Assembly (NCBI GenBank): GCA_038065775.1 | Contig: JBBTQE010000045.1 | Coordinates: forward strand, 1-6,782 | Reading direction: 5' to 3' | Source: JBBTQE01 sp038065775 | Lineage (GTDB): Bacteria > Patescibacteriota > Patescibacteriia > Magasanikbacterales > GWA2-37-8 | DNA: 6,782 bases | Shown: one piece after another, positions 5,862-6,782 of the stretch | Numbering within the stretch: position 1 is the stretch's first letter | How the letters are laid out: every line of letters starts with the position of its first letter | The notes under the pieces: model-generated | Databases searched by the model: none | Told to the model about the DNA's origin: nothing | Seen by the model: only the letters and a program-made list of their open reading frames with translations | Made by a program: the position numbers and the translations under genes

Positions 5862-6269
5862 ATGAAAATCCTTAGAAAATATCAGCTTGATATAATTTTT
5901 TTATTTTTCGCGCTCTTTGTGCTTGTAAGTTTAGCATTTTTTATATTACAGGAATTTATCAAAGCCGACCCGCATGATTATGAATGGTATATTGTCGGCC
6001 CAACGATTCTGCTGTATTTTACTTACATGTGGAAAATAAGATCCGCGATTGAACTTAAAGAAAGACGCCGATTGACTGGAAAAACTTTGGCCTATTGGAT
6101 CGCTCTAGGTATTACGCTTTTTGTCAGTTACGCCGGGCCAATTCCAGCAAAAGACTATTGGTCTATAAATTTGCTCTTTATTGTGTTCACACTTTTGCTG
6201 GCCGATTCGTATTGGGATTTTGAAAAAATTACAGTGTGGTGCATGGCTAACAAAAAAGATAAATGCTGA
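5862..6269 (+). CDS. Four-helix membrane protein of unknown function
   Basis: 135 residues. Predicted membrane helices lie at about 9-30, 42-58, 75-92 and 100-117. The loop between helices 2 and 3 is strongly basic (KIRSAIELKERRRLTGK, 58-74), and the C-terminal tail (118-135) ends KKDKC, so both ends and the central loop are probably cytoplasmic. I recognise no catalytic motif or named family. A possibly notable pattern is LLLADSYWDFEK (111-122) at the end of helix 4. It starts 4 bp after the 31-residue gene and stops 7 bp before recJ, so it is almost certainly co-transcribed with lepA and recJ. There is no Shine-Dalgarno before the ATG, only an A-rich stretch. Confidence 0.85.
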   Translation: MKILRKYQLDIIFLFFALFVLVSLAFFILQEFIKADPHDYEWYIVGPTILLYFTYMWKIRSAIELKERRRLTGKTLAYWIALGITLFVSYAGPIPAKDYWSINLLFIVFTLLLADSYWDFEKITVWCMANKKDKC

Positions 6270-6276
6270 AACAAAT

Positions 6277-6782
6277 ATGCCTAAAAAATGGATAGTACAA
6301 TCCCCTCCTCCGCAAGAATTTATAAACGCTCATCCTGAACTGCCCGCAACCGTCTTGGGACTTCTGTGGAACAGAAACATCCGCGCGCAATCACAAATCG
6401 ATGAATTTCTAAACCCGGATTACTCGCAGGATATTCATGATCCTTTTTTGTTTAAAGACATGGAAAAAGCCGTGAGTATAATTTTTAGAGCAATAGAAAA
6501 AGAGGAAAAGATCGTGGTGCATGGTGATTATGACGCGGACGGAGTTAGCGCCGCGGCAATAATAGTAACTTGTTTGAAAAAACTCGGCGCAAAAAACGTC
6601 AGCGTCTTTATCCCCCACCGCGAAATAGACGGATACGGATTAAATATAAACACGATTGAGGACTTGCGCAAACAAAACACAAATCTTATCATCACGTGTG
6701 ACTGCGGAATTAGCAATACAAAAGAAGTCGCGCTGGCGAAAAAAAATAAGATGAAGGTGATTATTACCGACCACCACACGGC
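6277..6782 (+). CDS. recJ: Single-stranded-DNA exonuclease RecJ, N-terminal part (cut by window edge)
   Basis: RecJ degrades single-stranded DNA 5' to 3' in recombination and mismatch repair, using Mn/Mg bound by the DHH domain. I translated 168 residues by hand; the frame runs open off the right edge, while whole RecJ proteins are about 550-600 residues. The N-terminus (about 20-60, ELPATVLGLLWNRNI...FLNP...DPFLFKDME) matches the usual RecJ lead-in. Motif I is HGDYDADGVSA (82-92), followed by IPHREIDGYGL (112-122), a form of the family's 'IP-R--EGYG', then CDCGI (141-145) and DHH (165-167). The start at 6277, 7 bp after the previous stop, gives the expected family N-terminus. No Shine-Dalgarno. 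It is likely the fourth gene of the lepA operon. Confidence 0.93.
   Translation, partial: MPKKWIVQSPPPQEFINAHPELPATVLGLLWNRNIRAQSQIDEFLNPDYSQDIHDPFLFKDMEKAVSIIFRAIEKEEKIVVHGDYDADGVSAAAIIVTCLKKLGAKNVSVFIPHREIDGYGLNINTIEDLRKQNTNLIITCDCGISNTKEVALAKKNKMKVIITDHHT

Noticed and set aside
6409..6779. Minus-strand frames opposite recJ
   Set aside because: recJ motifs HGDYDADGVSA, CDCGI and DHH establish the plus strand as coding here.

Overview
The window reads as a gene-dense bacterial chromosome segment, most likely from a Candidatus Patescibacteria (CPR) genome of the Parcubacteria type. That placement is an inference. It rests on very short gene spacing, absence of clear Shine-Dalgarno sites, the style of the MurJ and LepA proteins, a 31-residue one-helix membrane protein of a kind I recall from CPR genomes, and two families of dispersed palindromic repeats. 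No RNA gene, CRISPR array, transposase or phage gene is visible.

Layout. Positions 1-1196 (minus strand) hold most of a beta-CASP metallo-beta-lactamase RNA nuclease, cut at its C-terminus by the window edge. A 254-bp divergent intergenic region (1197-1450) carries two back-to-back extended -10 promoters, flanked by two inverted copies of a structured repeat. Rightward from 1451 come a single-helix anchored protein of unknown function, the lipid II flippase murJ, a third copy of the repeat, the translation factor lepA (elongation factor 4), a 31-residue membrane protein too short for most gene finders, a 135-residue four-helix membrane protein, and the start of recJ, cut by the right edge. 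From lepA to recJ the gaps are only 1, 4 and 7 bp, so this looks like one operon. murJ follows the upstream gene by 10 bp.

Two features stand out. First, a repeat of about 77 bp occurs three times (1200-1277, 1372-1447 inverted, 3760-3836). Its flanks are nearly constant, but the central hairpin has a completely different sequence in each copy while staying self-complementary (GC-rich, perfect AT palindrome, mixed). The first two copies give the divergent genes nearly the same 5' leader, with similarity running through both start codons. Second, lepA carries an in-frame 84-bp palindromic repeat that adds about 28 residues between the G2 and G3 motifs of the GTPase domain. This resembles the palindromic elements known inside Rickettsia genes.

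The genes do not form one pathway. They are housekeeping functions (RNA processing, peptidoglycan precursor export, translation, DNA repair) interleaved with small membrane proteins of unknown role.
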